A stretch of DNA of 64,000 bases from AP-15 sp963818695 (GCA_963818695.1 CAWFTG010000006.1:1-64000), one strand, 5' to 3'. Counted from the stretch's first letter, positions 38,713 to 47,786 are shown. Notes: generated by a model not told the origin, from the letters alone. Numbers and translations are program-made.

Positions 38713-38850
38713 TTAATGAGGCGGGCCGGGAGGGGTGCTGTTCACGAGCTGAGCGACGGCGTCCATGATCCCGCGCCAGACCGCTACGGCGTCGTGATCG
38801 CCGTCGGCCGCGAGTTCGTCGATGCGGGCGCCTGGCCGCTGACGCGACAC
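38713..38850 (-). CDS. Possible small protein or remnant
   Basis: A 45-residue frame with a GTG start at 38850 and a TAA at 38713 reads RPGARIDELAADGDHDAVAV, then WRGIMDAVAQLVNSTPPGPP. That looks like the C-terminus of a small hypothetical protein seen in related bacteria (from memory). The 5' part is stopped upstream, so it may be truncated. The rest of 38596-38957 shows nothing else. Confidence 0.35.
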   Translation of the reverse strand: MSRQRPGARIDELAADGDHDAVAVWRGIMDAVAQLVNSTPPGPPH

Positions 38851-38957
38851 TTGCGCTCAATCTAGTCGAGCGCGCCGAGCGCACCTATACGCCTGGACAC
38901 CTCGAAAAACCGGGGGCCTCTCAGGCTTGCGTGCTGTCGGACAAAAGGGATCTGGCA

Positions 38958-39923
38958 CTAGGCTTTTTTCGGCGACCAGCCATACGCCTTGGCGCAGGCG
39001 CCGCCCATCAGCATCGCCCGCTCGGTGTCGCTGAGGCGGTCAGTCTTCAGGAAGGGCTCGACGGCCTGCTCGTAGTTGACGACCGCAAACGCGCGCGTCC
39101 AGTCCGTGCCCCACAAGCAGCGCTCGAACCCCCAGGCGTCGAATATGCGGGCCAGCGGGTCCCAGATGTCCGGGAACGGATACGGCTCCTTCGACAGCGT
39201 GCAGGCGCCGGTGATCTTGATCACCGCATTCTTGCGCTTGGCGAGTTCCACCACTTTCGGAAGATCGGCCCAGGGCTGCGGCGGCGCCGGCGGTACGCTC
39301 GGCTGCTGGATGCCCATATGGTCGATGATGAACCGCGCGTCGGGGTGGCGGTCGATCAGCGCCGTGCCCGCGTCGACGTTGCCCCAGAACAGGACGTTGA
39401 CCGGGAAATCGTTTTTGACGGCCGCGCGCAGGATGCGGTCGAGCCCCGGATCGTCCGGCGCGCGCTTTGACTCTTTCGTCAGGATGATGCGGATGCCGAC
39501 CGTGCCCGGCGTCTTCTTCCAGTCGGCGATGACATCGGCCACCGCCGGATCATCCGGGTTGACCGGTTTGACCAGGGCGAACTTGTCGGGGTGGGCACGT
39601 TGCACCGAGACCGCATAGCTGCCGTCGTACTGGTACATCGAGAACGGCGAGATGTAGATCGCGCCGTCGACGCCGACCTTGTCCATCGCCGCCACCATCT
39701 CGTCGCCGGTGACGTGAGCGGGCCAGTTCGGAACGCTGTGCCACGGCCGCTCAGGCGTGTTCGCGGCATAGGCGTGGACCTGGGCATCGATGACCACTGG
39801 CGGCCGCGCGGCGGCATGCCCTTCGCGCATCAGCGCCGGTCCAGCCGCGGCGAGCGCCGCCGCGACCTGCAGCACGGTACGCCGGTCGATAAGCCTGCTT
39901 CCTGCCGCTGAACGGTTGGCCAT
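38958..39923 (-). CDS. Tat-exported amidohydrolase-2 family hydrolase
   Basis: The frame encodes 321 residues; ATG 39923 is preferred because GGAGGGGGAA precedes it, while the in-frame ATG at 39935 overlaps that site. A twin-arginine signal (DRRTVLQVAAALAAAGPALM) suggests export. The mature part is an amidohydrolase-2 TIM barrel: VIDAQVHAY (metal-binding DxxxH), FIIDHMGIQ and CLWGTDWTR (terminal Asp). Relatives act on lactones and dicarboxylates such as 2-pyrone-4,6-dicarboxylate, but the substrate here is unknown. It is an intact metabolic gene inside decayed mobile DNA and may be cargo or original chromosome. Confidence 0.8.
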   Translation of the reverse strand: MANRSAAGSRLIDRRTVLQVAAALAAAGPALMREGHAAARPPVVIDAQVHAYAANTPERPWHSVPNWPAHVTGDEMVAAMDKVGVDGAIYISPFSMYQYDGSYAVSVQRAHPDKFALVKPVNPDDPAVADVIADWKKTPGTVGIRIILTKESKRAPDDPGLDRILRAAVKNDFPVNVLFWGNVDAGTALIDRHPDARFIIDHMGIQQPSVPPAPPQPWADLPKVVELAKRKNAVIKITGACTLSKEPYPFPDIWDPLARIFDAWGFERCLWGTDWTRAFAVVNYEQAVEPFLKTDRLSDTERAMLMGGACAKAYGWSPKKA

Positions 39924-40504
39924 TTCCCCCTCCATGCCGCTTCGGGACCCACGCTCCTCAGTTCAATGAAGATTGCGGACTTCCTTTGGCCCCGGTCAAG
40001 GGAATCGGTCCTGCGCGTGCCGGCAGGGTCTCTTCCCGGATAACGGGAGAGATCTGGCAACGGCCCACTGCCCGAAAGCTGTCGTTTCAGGTTATTGACC
40101 GGTTTCGGGCGCAATTCCGCCGATCACACGCCGCCGCCTAAACTCTCGGCGTCTTCCCACTCGCGTGATCCCTCCCCGCGCCCTACCGCTCTATTCTCGA
40201 TAAGATCTGTTATCGAGAATAGCGCCCCGATATTGCGGCTCCAGCCGCCGCCCTGATCACGATGCGACGGCAAGCTCCCTTCGAGCCACGGGTCTCGATG
40301 CCAACCAGCAGACCGGTGGGCTCGACCTGTGGACAACCAAGGGCACTGTCACCGGCGACGCCCCGGTCAAGGAAATCGATCCAGGTAGCGCGGGCTCGAC
40401 GAGGCGGTTTCTCACGCGGCGTCACCGGTGCAGGTGCGCGCTCGTCAAGAAACAGCTCCTGAACGGGGCGCATACCGACTTCGCCCGCGTGCGTAATTGC
40501 CGCG
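39924..40504. other. Intergenic region with decayed sequence
   Basis: About 580 bases 5' of the amidohydrolase. Contains the 13-bp inverted repeat of 40191-40222. Between 40260 and 40500 the plus frame reads DANQQTGGLDLWTTKGTVTG, which may be a remnant of a transfer gene; I could not name it. Confidence 0.4.
40191..40222. repeat. Perfect 13-bp inverted repeat with 6-base spacer
   Basis: CTATTCTCGATAA and TTATCGAGAATAG are exact reverse complements separated by GATCTG. There is no T-run after it, so a terminator is unlikely. The size and spacing fit an operator or a recombinase site near the trbB fragment. Confidence 0.75.
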
Positions 40505-40715
40505 GTCCGCGCCAGCGTCGGTGAGGTTCACGTCGGCGAGGTGCTGTCGCTGCTGAAGGCCTGGAACACTGGCCATCCCGGCGGAGTTTGCACGGTCCAT
40601 GCGAACCACGCGCGCGCCGGGCTTCGACGAATCGAGCAGCTGATCGCGGAAGTGAGCCAAACCCCGATGGGGGCAATGATCGCCGAAGTTGCGAACCTGA
40701 TCGTGTCCATCGAAC
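40505..40715 (+). pseudogene. trbB: TrbB conjugation ATPase fragment
   Basis: About 65-70 codons read VGEVHVGEVLSLLKAWNTGH, then PGGVCTVHANHARAGLRRIE and AEVANLIVSIEP. This matches the Walker B-proximal and His-box part of TrbB (GEALDLLKAWNTGHPGG, TVHAN, RLEQLI), the type IV secretion ATPase. The N-terminal half including Walker A is missing and no other trb genes follow. It is a leftover of a conjugative system. Confidence 0.75.
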
Positions 40716-40741
40716 CCCCAACTCCAACCTTGGCAGCTAAC

Positions 40742-42390
40742 TCATGCAGCCGCTCGGAACAGCAAGTCATGATGGTTGCGGTCCCCCGCAACCATCTTGA
40801 CTTGCTCGATCAAGCCCGATACCCGCCGCACGTCATGAAGGTCACGGTTCGCTGCAACCGTCATGACTTGCTCGGCAAGAACAGAGCCCGCTTCTCCGGA
40901 AGTCGGGCTCTTTGGTCTACCAGCGGCGGCCACGGTTAAATTCCCGGCCAGGTCGCCGCGCAATTCTACCTGCAGAAAGCCGTTCTTGGGTGTGAGGATG
41001 ATCTCGCTCACGAGTGAACGGCTAATGTCCGCCGCCGGCGCACGTGACCCTTCATGCTGGAGCGCGTGATAGAGGGCACCGATGCGCTGGCGATACACGA
41101 TCGCTATGCTCGCATGTAACACCGGCGGCGGTTCCTCAGCATCTGCGAGGAAAACCTGCAGCTCGCGCTTGCGCGCTTCGAGCTGTTTCATCCGCGCGTG
41201 CAGCGCGTCCGCAGCTTCATCCTCCTTGAGGAAGCGGTCTAACAGACGCTCTAGATCTCGCTCGATCCGGGGGATTTCCGCATGCGCCACATCGATAGAA
41301 GCGCGAGCTTTCCGTCCGTCGTTCGTTCATGCGGCGTGTGAACTCCTCGCAGAATATCGCGAAAAGCTCCGGGTCCATCAGATGACCCTTAAGCCCGTTG
41401 AGCACTCGCTTCTCGAGCCCGTCCCGCCGGATGTTGAGCCGGTTTTTGCAGGTGCCTTTGTTCCGCGCAGTCGAGCAGCCCACGAGCGTCTGCGAGATCA
41501 TCGAATAGCCGCCGCCGCAGCAGGCGCATCTGGTCAGCCCCGAGAACAGGTACTTGGCGCGTTGCCGCTCGTGCAGCCGGTTCGGGTTGCCGGTACTGCG
41601 TTCGACCTTGATCGGCTCCTGCCGTGCCTTGATCCTGTTCCACAAATCCTGCTCAATGATGCGCAGCTCGGGCACGTCGTGGAAGATCCACTCCGACTCC
41701 GGGTTCGGCCTCGACACACGCTTGCCCGTGTCCGGGTCCTTAATATAGCGTAGTCGGTTGCAGACGATCCGGCCGACATACATCTCGTTGTTCAAGATAC
41801 CGGTGCCGCGTCGCCGGGTTGCCGTTGATCGTGCTGAAGCCCCAGTCGCCGCCGACCGGCGCCTTGATGCCTCCTTGTTCAGCTCGAACGCGATCCGCTT
41901 GGGTGATTTGCCGGACGCATAATTGCTAAAGATCCGTCGCACGACGCAGGCTTCGCACTTGTTGATGGCCCGGTCGCCGCGCACCGGCTCGCCGTCGGCT
42001 GCGAACTTCTTGACGACGTCATAGCCATAGCAATTGCCGCCGCCGGACTTGCCGCCCTCGACGCGCCCCCGTAAGCCGCGGCGCACCTTGTCGGCCAGAT
42101 CCTTTAAGAACAGCGCGTTAATGTTTAAGCCCGACATGGAGGTGGGTTACGTCACCCTCGGACAGGGTGACGATCTTCACGCCGGAAAACGCCATGCGTT
42201 TAAAAAGGCCGGCGATATCCTCCTGGTCCCGGCTGAGGCGGTCCATGGCCTCGGCAAGCACGATCGCAAACCGGCCGCGCGTCGCGTCCTGATCAACTCC
42301 TGAATGCCCGGGCGCAGAAGCGAAGCGCCGGAGATGGCACGGTCGGTATAGCTGTCGACAATCGTCCAGCCCTGCTTCTCGGCATGGGCA
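40742..42390 (-). pseudogene. Large serine recombinase, truncated at the 5' end and frameshifted
   Basis: From ~42390 downwards: AHAEKQGWTIVDSYTDRAIS, then LAEAMDRLSRDQEDIAGLFK, the recombinase domain (GKSGGGNCYGYDVVKKF, NNEMYVGRIVCNRLRYIKDP), the zinc ribbon (RCACCGGGYS) and a coiled-coil tail ending at 40742. Frame changes occur near 42290, 42140, 41830 and 41290. The first ~50 residues with the catalytic serine are missing, replaced by unrelated DNA. It is a dead member of the large serine recombinase/DNA-invertase Pin-like family. Confidence 0.82.
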
Positions 42391-42423
42391 GCCGAAGAGC
42401 CCAGGGCAATCTTAGGCTGACGT

Positions 42424-42813
42424 ACCGTGACGGCCGAGGCGTTCCTCAGAACGACGTGGAAGCTGCTCTGTGGTCGCAAGGCCGCTCAGCAAGGATACGC
42501 CGCGGCGCAAGGCAATCTCGCGGTGATGTACCATGAGGGGCGAGGCGTTCCGCGGGACGCGGAAGCCGCCCGCTGAGCCCAAAAGGCGGTTGAGCAAGGA
42601 GATGCTGACGGACAGTTCATCCTCGCGGGGCATTACCTGATGGGTCGGGGCGTTGCTCAGGACTACATTGAAGCCTGTATGTGGCTCGCTTTGGCCGCCG
42701 CAGGTGGCGACAAAAGTGCTGCTCCAATCCTCGAACGCCTCAAAGGGTTGATGACCGTGAACCAGCTTGCGGAAGCCCAACAACGAGCCGACCGAAAACC
42801 GGTGTCACCGTAG
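42424..42813 (+). pseudogene. Sel1-repeat protein remnant
   Basis: Plus-strand repeats read YRDGRGVPQNDVEAALW, then GNLAVMYHEGRGVPRDAEAA, GHYLMGRGVAQDYIEACMWL and LERLKGLMTVNQLAEAQQRA, ending at TAG 42811-42813. These are Sel1-like (TPR-related) repeats of about 36 residues. A frame change near 42475 and an in-frame TGA near 42576 break it, and the 5' end is lost at the junction with the recombinase fragment. Confidence 0.75.
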
Positions 42814-42894
42814 CTGCCCTCTCTTTTTTGCCTCGCGTCGTCGAAGTTCGGGGATGTGGCTTCTCTCTAGCTTTCATCGTCTTGAGGCACAAAG

Positions 42895-42996
42895 ATGTCC
42901 TTGTTTTTCAAGAAATCCCCGCGCTTCGAACTCTCGCCCGAATTCTATAAGAAACTCGGTGATTCGTTAATCGAAAAGCCTCACTGCAAAAACTAA
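42895..42996 (+). CDS. Possible 33-residue protein
   Basis: ATG 42895 is preceded by GAGG and opens MSLFFKKSPRFELSPEFYKK followed by LGDSLIEKPHCKN and TAA. It is basic at the start with a balanced composition. It is too short to classify and sits in a decayed region, so it could be chance. Confidence 0.3.
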   Translation: MSLFFKKSPRFELSPEFYKKLGDSLIEKPHCKN

Positions 42997-43060
42997 ACGC
43001 GACGCTATGGGACCGGTAATTGAGAACTCCAGATGAAGCGATCGAAATGCTTAAGTAGAG

Positions 43061-43276
43061 CTAAGTCTTGGCGCTGGCGAGCGAGGTCTCGAAGTCTTTC
43101 GCCAGACGGCGATTTCTGTTGAGCCAAGCCAAGGTGCGTTCGACGACCCAGCGACGGGGAAGCACCGCAAAGCCTGTAACCTCGGCGCTGCGCCTGATGA
43201 CCTCGCCGTCGGTCACGTCGCTTGCGTAGCGTTGCTCCTGGCGCTCATACTTCGCCCGAGTGGTTTCGGTCCACAT
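43061..43276 (-). mobile_element. IS5-family transposase, internally deleted
   Basis: A 71-codon frame joins the N-terminus of an IS5-type transposase (MWTETTRAKYERQEQRYASD, VTDGE) directly to its C-terminal end (GFAVLPRRWVVERTLAWLNR, NRRLAKDFE). Some 150-200 residues, including most of the DDE catalytic core, are missing. Upstream (43277-43360) lies IS-like end sequence with a GGGGCTGACCGAAAA block on the minus strand. Terminal inverted repeats are not clear. It cannot transpose itself but might be moved in trans. Confidence 0.75.
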
Positions 43277-43395
43277 GTTGTGAACTCGCTGTTGCTCGAC
43301 ACAACCAGTGCGTCACAACCTGCTGAAATCACTCAATTCATTTTCGGTCAGCCCCTAAGTGCAAGACGTCCTTGATCCAAATTAATGACCAAAGC

Positions 43396-44415
43396 CTATT
43401 CCGACGTGCTCGGCGAAATCTTCGCCAGTGGCTTGCCTCCGACAATCAACGTCGTGAGGAACGCGGCAATCGCCAGTGTGCCAGCCACAAGTACACCCCG
43501 GTGCTCCGTCGCCCACAGCTGAAAACTGTAATTGGCGGCACGGCTGTCAAAGCGCCCATGCGTCTCGGCGTCGCCCGACACCGGTTCGAACAGATTGTCG
43601 GGTTGTCCGGGATCGGCCGGTTCGTCGGTCAGCTGGCCGGTATAACCCTTCTTGGCAAGATATCGGTCGAGCAACCCAGGGGCAAGTTTGTTCGCCATGA
43701 TGACCTGCACGCTGGAGCCCCCAACCCAGACCTCGCGGCGGCGCGAATGAGCGGCGTAGACGATCGCGTCGGCTGCAATCTCGGGCTGGAAAATCGGCGG
43801 CACCGGCTGCGGCCGGCGGCTCATCTTGTTGCGGGCCCAATCGAACTGCGGCGTGTTGAGCGCCGGCATCTGGACCATCACAAGGTGCACACCGACCCCG
43901 TCATGAAGCAATTCCGTCCGCAGGCTGTCGGTAAACCCGCGGATCGCGAATTTGGCGCCGCAATAAGCCGATTGCAGCGGTATAGCACGGTAGCTGAGGG
44001 CAGAGCCGACCTGGACGATTGTGCCGCGGTTGCGCGGCCGCATTCGCTTCAACGCGGCCATCGTGCCATAGACGAAACCCAGATAGGTCACCTCGGTCGC
44101 GCGGCGATACTCTTCGGGCGAGATGCGATGGAATGGGGCGAAGATCGTCGCCATCGCACAATTCACCCAGATGTCGATCGGGCCGAACTGGTTCTCGACA
44201 TTGCCGGCCGCCGCTTCGATCGCATCTGGATCGGCGACGTCGAGAGGCAGCGCCAGCGCCTTCCCGCCGCGCTTTTCCACCTCCGCTGCGACGGCCTGCA
44301 GCCCCTGGGTGCCGCGCGCGATCAGCCCAATCTGCGCCCCTCGCGCCGCGAAGGCATGCGCCGTCGCGCGCCCGACCCCCGCCGATGCCCCGGTGATGAC
44401 GACGGTTTCCGGCAC
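43396..44415 (-). CDS. Short-chain dehydrogenase/reductase with C-terminal membrane segment
   Basis: The frame encodes 339 residues from ATG 44415. The nucleotide-binding motif is TGASAGVG (8-15), the catalytic set is VGSALS with Ser and SAYCGAKFAIRG with Tyr-xxx-Lys, and VNCAMAT replaces NNAG. The C-terminal ~80 residues are an extension that ends in a hydrophobic stretch (about 310-330), so the enzyme may be membrane-tethered. The classical SDR fold implies an NAD(P)-dependent oxidoreductase of unknown substrate. First gene of the region that reads as ordinary chromosome. Confidence 0.82.
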   Translation of the reverse strand: MPETVVITGASAGVGRATAHAFAARGAQIGLIARGTQGLQAVAAEVEKRGGKALALPLDVADPDAIEAAAGNVENQFGPIDIWVNCAMATIFAPFHRISPEEYRRATEVTYLGFVYGTMAALKRMRPRNRGTIVQVGSALSYRAIPLQSAYCGAKFAIRGFTDSLRTELLHDGVGVHLVMVQMPALNTPQFDWARNKMSRRPQPVPPIFQPEIAADAIVYAAHSRRREVWVGGSSVQVIMANKLAPGLLDRYLAKKGYTGQLTDEPADPGQPDNLFEPVSGDAETHGRFDSRAANYSFQLWATEHRGVLVAGTLAIAAFLTTLIVGGKPLAKISPSTSE

Positions 44416-44535
44416 GACGATCTCCTATTCGCAGGGGGCGGCTGACTGCGGCAACGCACGGACAACACCGGCCCGTGTTGATTGTTCCGGCGCGGCAAAT
44501 GCGAGCAGGATATGCGGTTTGCTAACGGCTTGCTA

Positions 44536-45741
44536 TCAGCCCTTGACCAGCGGGCATTGATTGGGGCCGGGCAGCTTGAAGGCTTCCTCGCCGGGGATCA
44601 CTGCGATCTGCTTGTAGTAGTCCCACGGACCTTTTGAGTCTGAAGGTTTCTTGACCTCGAACAGATACATGTCGCGGACGAGCGTGCCATCCTCGCGGAT
44701 CTTGCCGTTCTTGGTCATGAAGTCGTTGACCGGGGTCGCCCTCATTTGTTTGACGACGGTCGGACCGTCGTCGCTGCCGGTTGCCTTGATTGCGGCGAGA
44801 TAATGCATGATCGCGCCGTAGACTCCGGCCTGAACCATCGTCGGCTCGCGCTTCATCTTGTCCATAAAGCGCTTAGACCAGGCGCGAGTCTGCTCGTTCT
44901 GGTCCCAATAGAAGGCCGTGGTCAGCTGCAGCCCGTGCGCCGCCGGCAAGCCGAGGCTGTGAATATCGGAAATAAAGACGAGAAGCCCGGCGAGCTTTTG
45001 TCCGCCCTCCACAATGCCGAACTCGCCGGCCTGTTTGATCGAATTGATCGTGTCGCCACCCGCATTGGCGAGACCGATGATCTTTGCCTTGGAGTTTTGC
45101 GCCTGCAGCAAGAAGGAAGAGAAATCCGCAGTATTTAGTGGCGCCCGCACCGAGCCCAGCACTTTGCCGCCGTACTCCTCGACAACTCTCGACGTATCCC
45201 GTTCGAGGGCATGGCCAAAGGCGTAATCCGCGGTGATGAAGAACCAGGTGTCGCCGCCCGCCTTGACCACAGCGCCGCCAGTGCCGTTTGCCAACGCCAC
45301 CGTGTCGTAGGTCCAGTGCACCGAGGTCGGCGAGCAGGCCTTGCCAGTCAGGTCAGAGGCCGCAGCGCCCGATATCAAAAACACCTTTTTCTTATTGCGG
45401 GCGACTTCCTGGACGGCGAGCGCGACGCTCGAAGTCGGCACGTCGACGATTGCGTCGACGCCGTCATTGCCGAACCATTGGGTGGCAATCGCCGACCCGA
45501 CATCCGGCTTGTTCTGGTGGTCGGCGCTGATCAGCTCGATCTTCTTGCCGTTGACGCTGCCGCCGAAATCGGCGACCGCCATCCGCGCCGCCTCGACCGA
45601 TCCCGGTCCGCCAATATCGGCGTAGAGTCCCGACATGTCACTCAGAACGCCGATCTTGACGACCTCGCCCGACATCTCGGCGGAAGCCGGGGCGCTGAGC
45701 GTAACAAACGTGACCAAAGCTGCAGCAAAGACGGTTTTCAT
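44536..45741 (-). CDS. Branched-chain amino acid-type ABC transporter binding protein
   Basis: The frame encodes 401 residues; ATG 45741 is chosen because it opens a clean signal peptide (MKTVFAAALVTFVTLSAPAS) and has GGGAG upstream. The mature part is a type I periplasmic-binding fold: VVKIGVLSDMSGLYADIGGP, VDAIVDVPTSSVALAV, TADYAFGHALERDTSRVVEE, LANAGGDTINSIKQAGEFG. It would deliver a ligand (amino acid or aromatic compound) to an importer whose ATPases are encoded next. The ligand is not predictable. It precedes the two ATPase genes in the reading direction only from the other side, so mRNA order is ATPase, ATPase, binding protein. Confidence 0.87.
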   Translation of the reverse strand: MKTVFAAALVTFVTLSAPASAEMSGEVVKIGVLSDMSGLYADIGGPGSVEAARMAVADFGGSVNGKKIELISADHQNKPDVGSAIATQWFGNDGVDAIVDVPTSSVALAVQEVARNKKKVFLISGAAASDLTGKACSPTSVHWTYDTVALANGTGGAVVKAGGDTWFFITADYAFGHALERDTSRVVEEYGGKVLGSVRAPLNTADFSSFLLQAQNSKAKIIGLANAGGDTINSIKQAGEFGIVEGGQKLAGLLVFISDIHSLGLPAAHGLQLTTAFYWDQNEQTRAWSKRFMDKMKREPTMVQAGVYGAIMHYLAAIKATGSDDGPTVVKQMRATPVNDFMTKNGKIREDGTLVRDMYLFEVKKPSDSKGPWDYYKQIAVIPGEEAFKLPGPNQCPLVKG

Positions 45742-45791
45742 ATGCGCTCCCTCCGAAGCATTCGCAGCACTTGCGGGTTTCCTCGTCATCT

Positions 45792-46514
45792 TTACACCCC
45801 GAGGTAGTCGTGCAGCTTGCCGGTGTTCCGCCCAACATCCTCGTTGCGGATCATGTCGATGACCCGCCCGTGCTCGACGAGGTAATGACGGTCGGCGAGG
45901 GTCGCGGCGAAGTGAAAATTCTGCTCGACCAGGAGCATCGTGAAGCCCTTATGCTTCAGCTGCCGGATCAGCTCGCCAATCTGCTGGACGATGACCGGCG
46001 CCAACCCCTCGGTCGGCTCGTCCAGCAGCAGCAACATCGCGCCGGTGCGCAGCATCCGGCCGATCGCCAGCATCTGCTGCTCGCCGCCGGAAAGGTTGGT
46101 GCCTTGGCTGCGGCGGCGCTCCCGCAGGTTCGGGAAAATCGAATAGATCTCGTCGACTGTCATCCCCCCTGGCATTACCACCGGCGGAAGCAGCAAATTC
46201 TCTTCGACATTCAGGCTGGCGAAGATGCCGCGCTCTTCCGGACAATAGGCGATGCCGAGGCGGGCAATGCGGTTGGAGGCGAGGCCGACCAGTTCGCTGC
46301 CGCAATAGACGACCGAACCCTGCCGCTGCGGGACGATCCCCATGATCGCCCGCAGGGTCGTCGTCTTGCCGGCACCGTTGCGGCCCAGCAAGGTGACTAC
46401 CTCGCCCCGGCCGACGGCAAAACTCATTCCGTGCAGGATGTGGAATTCGCCGTACCAGGCGTGCAGTTCCTCGACATGCAGCAGCTGCTGCGCTGTGACC
46501 GCCGCGTCAGGCAT
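45792..46514 (-). CDS. livF: LivF-type ABC transporter ATPase
   Basis: The frame encodes 240 residues from ATG 46514. Walker A LGRNGAGKTT, Q-loop region GIVPQ and YCPEERGIF, signature LSGGEQQM, Walker B LLLLDEPTEGLAP and the H-loop region LVEQNFHFA identify the branched-chain amino acid/urea type. It overlaps the LivG-type gene by eight bases. In the usual arrangement LivF pairs with LivG in the transporter together with membrane proteins LivH and LivM, which are not in this window. Confidence 0.87.
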   Translation of the reverse strand: MPDAAVTAQQLLHVEELHAWYGEFHILHGMSFAVGRGEVVTLLGRNGAGKTTTLRAIMGIVPQRQGSVVYCGSELVGLASNRIARLGIAYCPEERGIFASLNVEENLLLPPVVMPGGMTVDEIYSIFPNLRERRRSQGTNLSGGEQQMLAIGRMLRTGAMLLLLDEPTEGLAPVIVQQIGELIRQLKHKGFTMLLVEQNFHFAATLADRHYLVEHGRVIDMIRNEDVGRNTGKLHDYLGV

Positions 46515-47259
46515 GGCCGGTGCCGAGATATGCCTCGATGACCTCGGGGTTCTTAGAGACAGCGTCGTAATCGCCTTCGGCGAGGATACGGCCGCGGGTC
46601 AGCACCGTGATGGTGTCGGAAAGATCGGCCACCACCGACAGGTTGTGCTCGACCATCAGGACCGTGCGGTCGGTTGCTACTTTGCGGATCAGCGCCGAGA
46701 TCTGTCCGATATCCTCCTGGCCGAGACCGGCCATCGGCTCGTCGAGCAGCAGCATCACCGGATCGAGCGCCAAAGTCGTCGCGATCTCGATCGCCCGCTT
46801 GCGCCCATAGGGCAAGTCGGCCACAAGCAAATCCCCAAATCCGGCCAGGCCCACCGCTTCGAGCAGCGCATCGGCCCGCGAATTGAGACCGTTCAGGACG
46901 CGCTCCGAGCGCCAGAAGTGAAACGAGTTGCCGAGTTTTTGCTGCAAGCCCACGCGGACGTTATCGCGCACCGTCAGATGCGGAAAGACCGCGGAGATCT
47001 GAAACGAACGCACCATTCCTCGCCGCGCGATGTCAGCCGGGCGCGCCGCGGTGATGTCGTGACCATCATAGAGGATGCGCCCGGCGGTCGGCTCGAGAAA
47101 CTTCGTCAGGAGGTTGAATACGGTTGTCTTGCCAGCCCCGTTTGGGCCGATCAGTGCATGGATGGTGCCGCGGCGGATTTTGAGGTCCACCGTCTGCACC
47201 GCGGTGAAGCCGCGGAACTCCTTTGTCAACCCCCGGGTCTCGAGGATCACATCGTCCAA
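46507..47259 (-). CDS. livG: LivG-type ABC transporter ATPase
   Basis: About 250 residues. A TTG at 47259 with AAGAAGG upstream is preferred (LDDVILETRGLTKEF); an in-frame ATG at 47340 adds 27 residues of unlike composition. It has Walker A IGPNGAGKTT, Walker B LLLDEPMAGLG and the LivG-like C-terminal ILAEGDYDAV and EVIEAYLGTGHA. The ABC signature region reads VADLPYGRKRAIEIA, as in LivG. It forms an operon with LivF and the binding protein. A 104-base gap separates it from the divergent hisI. Confidence 0.85.
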   Translation of the reverse strand: MDDVILETRGLTKEFRGFTAVQTVDLKIRRGTIHALIGPNGAGKTTVFNLLTKFLEPTAGRILYDGHDITAARPADIARRGMVRSFQISAVFPHLTVRDNVRVGLQQKLGNSFHFWRSERVLNGLNSRADALLEAVGLAGFGDLLVADLPYGRKRAIEIATTLALDPVMLLLDEPMAGLGQEDIGQISALIRKVATDRTVLMVEHNLSVVADLSDTITVLTRGRILAEGDYDAVSKNPEVIEAYLGTGHA

Positions 47260-47363
47260 GCGCAAAGCCTTCTTTGTCGGCCGAAACCGGTATTGTTTTC
47301 GTTGCAATGCTACCCTAATCCGGTGATGCAAGGGGGGCAACCGGCAGAAGGGACGAGGCGCAG

Positions 47364-47774
47364 GTGCAGGATCAGATCGAAGATGCGCTGGCAGCCATCA
47401 GCTTTGGCCCTGACGGTCTCGTGCCGGCCATCGCGCAGCAATACGATACCGGCGAAATCCTGATGCTGGCCTGGATGAACCGCGAGGCGGTGCGGGTGAG
47501 CCTTGACGAGGGCCGCGCCTGCTATTGGTCGCGGTCGCGCGCACAGCTCTGGCGAAAGGGCGAGACCTCCGGGCAATTTCAGCTGCTGCGCGAGCTGCGC
47601 CTCGATTGCGACGGCGATGCGGTGCTGCTGCTGGTCGATCAGCAGGGCGTCGCCTGTCACACCGGGCGTCGCAACTGTTTTTTTCGCGCGTGGCGGGATG
47701 GCGACTGGGCCGTTATCGCCGAGCCAGAAGTCCCACCGGAAATTCTTTACCCCGGGGAGCCAAAAGAGCTCTGA
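47364..47774 (+). CDS. hisI: Phosphoribosyl-AMP cyclohydrolase
   Basis: The frame encodes 136 residues from GTG 47364. The family signature is complete: MLAWMNREAVRVSLDEGRA, YWSRSRAQLWRKGETSG, LDCDGDAVLLLVDQ and ACHTGRRNCFF, with the zinc-binding Cys/His and the Asp residues in DCDGD. It catalyses the third step of histidine biosynthesis, opening the PR-AMP ring, and acts in the cytoplasm as a homodimer. It is a stand-alone HisI without HisE, as is usual in alphaproteobacteria, and lies apart from other his genes. It is followed by an aminotransferase after 12 bases. Confidence 0.93.
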   Translation: MQDQIEDALAAISFGPDGLVPAIAQQYDTGEILMLAWMNREAVRVSLDEGRACYWSRSRAQLWRKGETSGQFQLLRELRLDCDGDAVLLLVDQQGVACHTGRRNCFFRAWRDGDWAVIAEPEVPPEILYPGEPKEL

Positions 47775-47786
47775 TAGGAGAGAATT

